Source: Anaerolineaceae bacterium
GTDB taxonomy: Bacteria; Chloroflexota; Anaerolineae; Aggregatilineales; Phototrophicaceae
NCBI GenBank assembly: GCA_020634165.1
Contig: JACKCF010000002.1
Coordinates: forward strand, 682,001 to 746,000
DNA length: 64,000 nt
Reading direction: 5' to 3'
In this document: positions 62,740 to 64,000 of the stretch, piece after piece
How positions within the stretch are numbered: the first letter of the stretch is position 1
Layout: every line of letters begins with the position of its first letter
Made by a program: the position numbers and the translations under genes
Notes under the pieces: model-generated
Databases searched by the model: none
Told to the model about the DNA's origin: nothing
The model's input: the letters and a program-made list of their open reading frames with translations, nothing else

Positions 62740-63777
62740 ATGACAAAGAAAATCGTTACATTTGGGGAAATTATGATGCGCCTTTCCCCCCCCGGATACC
62801 TGCGTTTTGGACAGGCGCGTTCATTCGATGTGATTTATGGCGGCGGAGAATCCAACGTCGCTGTGTCCCTTGCCAATTATGGCCTGCTAGTCGATTTCGT
62901 GACGCGACTGCCGAAGAACGATCTCGGTCAGGCGTGTGTGCAATTCTTGCGCCAATACAATGTCGGCGTAGAAAAGATCGTCTATGGTGGCGAAAGATTA
63001 GGCATCTACTTCCTGGAAATGGGGTCTATGCAGCGCGGCAGCAAGGTGGTCTATGATCGGGCACATTCCTCAATTTCCACCATACAACCCGGCATGATCG
63101 ACTGGCAAGCGGTCTTTGCCGATGCGGATTGGTTCCACTGGACAGGTATCACACCCGCCGTTTCCGAAGGAACGGCTGCCGTATGCCTGGAGGCAGTCAA
63201 AGCGGCAAAAGAGATGGGTGTCACCGTTTCTTGCGATCTGAACTATCGCAAGAACCTGTGGAAATGGGGTAAAACGCCAGCAGAGGTCATGCCGGAGTTG
63301 GTTAGTTACACGGATGTTGCGATTGGCAATGAGGAAGATGCTGAAAAGGTCTTTGGCATTCACGCACCGGAAAGCGATGTGACAGCCGGCAAGGTCGAAG
63401 CCGACCAATATCTTTACGTTTGCGAGAAACTAAACGAACGCTTCCCCAACCTTAAGACGATCGCCATCACATTGCGCGGGTCAATTTCCGCCAGCCATAA
63501 CGAATGGTCAGCCGTGTTGTGGGATGAAGGCACATTTTATGAGGGTATCGACTTTGACATCACCCATATCGTTGACCGTGTCGGCGGTGGGGATAGCTTC
63601 ATGGGCGGCCTGATATACGGATTAAAGACATATGGCGACGATAAGCAAAAGGCACTGAATTTCGCGATTGCAGCGTCTTGCCTCAAGCACTCCATATTCG
63701 GTGACTTCAATCTCGTCACAGTGGATGAAGTTCAGAAATTAATGAGTGGGGATGCATCTGGCAGGGTGTCCAGATAA
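62740..63777 (+). CDS. kdgK: 2-keto-3-deoxygluconate kinase
   Basis: A 345-residue PfkB kinase. FGEIMMRLSPPGYLRFGQA and GGGESNVAVSLANYGL match the KDG kinase layout. IVDRVGGGDSFMGGLIYGL has the catalytic Asp, with Gly-Gly-Gly-Asp instead of the more usual Gly-Ala-Gly-Asp. KDG phosphate made here would enter the lower glycolytic pathway through an aldolase that is not in the window. GGAG lies about 10 bases before the ATG. Tagatose or fructose kinases are alternative identities. Confidence 0.88.
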   Translation: MTKKIVTFGEIMMRLSPPGYLRFGQARSFDVIYGGGESNVAVSLANYGLLVDFVTRLPKNDLGQACVQFLRQYNVGVEKIVYGGERLGIYFLEMGSMQRGSKVVYDRAHSSISTIQPGMIDWQAVFADADWFHWTGITPAVSEGTAAVCLEAVKAAKEMGVTVSCDLNYRKNLWKWGKTPAEVMPELVSYTDVAIGNEEDAEKVFGIHAPESDVTAGKVEADQYLYVCEKLNERFPNLKTIAITLRGSISASHNEWSAVLWDEGTFYEGIDFDITHIVDRVGGGDSFMGGLIYGLKTYGDDKQKALNFAIAASCLKHSIFGDFNLVTVDEVQKLMSGDASGRVSR

Positions 63778-63818
63778 CAGCTTTGCAGAGTCGTTTGATG
63801 TGTTGAATACAATCGTGG

Positions 63819-63844
63819 AGACGGGCCTTGTGCCCGTCTTTTAT
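63819..63844 (+). terminator. Terminator after the KDG kinase
   Basis: AGACGGGC-CTTGT-GCCCGTCT, a perfect 8-bp stem, followed by TTTATG. It is 42 bases after the stop. Confidence 0.82.
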
Positions 63845-63905
63845 GATAGTCCTGCTGGGGCAGATAGCAGTCAAAAATTGTGTGTCTATCACGATCATTT
63901 GGCTC

Positions 63906-64000
63906 GTAACCCTAATCCCCTCCTCGCGACATAAGGGAACTTTTGGCTGTTGCCAGGTCGCTCAGAAAGGCATCCTTCCACCTCAGGGAGGAAGGACGGA
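63906..64000 (+). repeat. Family A dispersed repeat, running off the window
   Basis: Starts GTAACCCTAATCCCCTCCTC and shows the second arm GGCATCCTTCCACCTCAGGG, cut at the window end. The first stem is degraded. Confidence 0.82.

Noticed and set aside
63746..63934. 62-codon frame after the KDG kinase
   Set aside because: It overlaps the kinase end, the terminator hairpin and the start of a repeat.

Overview
This window looks like one stretch of a free-living heterotroph's chromosome with moderate GC. The gene mix suggests Chloroflexota, most likely Anaerolineae: many Gfo/Idh/MocA dehydrogenases and aldo/keto reductases, PfkB/KDG-type sugar kinases, a GH130-like enzyme, a dipeptide-type ABC importer, a GT39-like membrane glycosyltransferase and a fused SdhC/SdhD membrane anchor. 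That assignment is inference: no rRNA, tRNA or other firm phylogenetic marker is in the window. No CRISPR array, prophage or replication origin was seen.

Layout. 0-2.9 kb: MerR regulator plus two aldo/keto reductases, closed by a terminator. 3-8.5 kb: an MFS-HEAT fusion, a glyoxalase-like protein, a TIR-domain protein with a dyad at its promoter, and a divergent phosphotransferase. 8.5-16.3 kb: glycosyltransferase, small membrane protein, acetyltransferase, a dehydrogenase and sugar isomerase pair, a pentapeptide-repeat membrane protein and an AEC transporter. 16.4-21.8 kb: substrate-binding protein and two permeases of a peptide/sugar-type ABC importer; the second permease carries a large extracytoplasmic insert of six repeats. 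21.8-25.7 kb: small hypotheticals, a YceI protein and a phosphoesterase. 25.9-27.6 kb: a long, hairpin-rich leader RNA in front of a four-domain S1 protein. 27.7-30.2 kb: two dehydrogenases on the minus strand, one with an attenuator-like hairpin in its leader. 31.3-35.1 kb: succinate dehydrogenase operon (sdhCD fusion, sdhA, sdhB).

35.4-45.8 kb: phosphatase, response regulator, an AT-rich secreted protein followed by the tail of a lost gene, MFS transporter, beta-lactamase-like hydrolase, glycosyltransferase, FmdB-like protein, secreted protein and a GH130-like enzyme. 46-52.9 kb: penicillin-binding protein 1C, methyltransferase, glycosyltransferase, quinone-oxidoreductase-like enzyme, membrane protein and phosphotransferase. 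53-57.6 kb: two small hypotheticals with duplicated upstream sequence, a multidomain GH-A-like protein, and an intact IS1-like element with an 8-bp target duplication. 57.7-63.8 kb: methyltransferase and PNPOx-like pair, lipoprotein, YkvA-like protein, aldo/keto reductase and two KDG-type kinases.

Two dispersed repeat families stitch the intergenic spaces. Family A is an element of about 110 bp made of two hairpins, with about eleven full or partial copies. Family B is a shorter GTAGGG(G/A)-type palindrome with four copies, one of which was split at its centre by the IS element. The strongest candidates for something undescribed are the leader RNA before the S1 gene, the repeat-domain permease, and the family A element.
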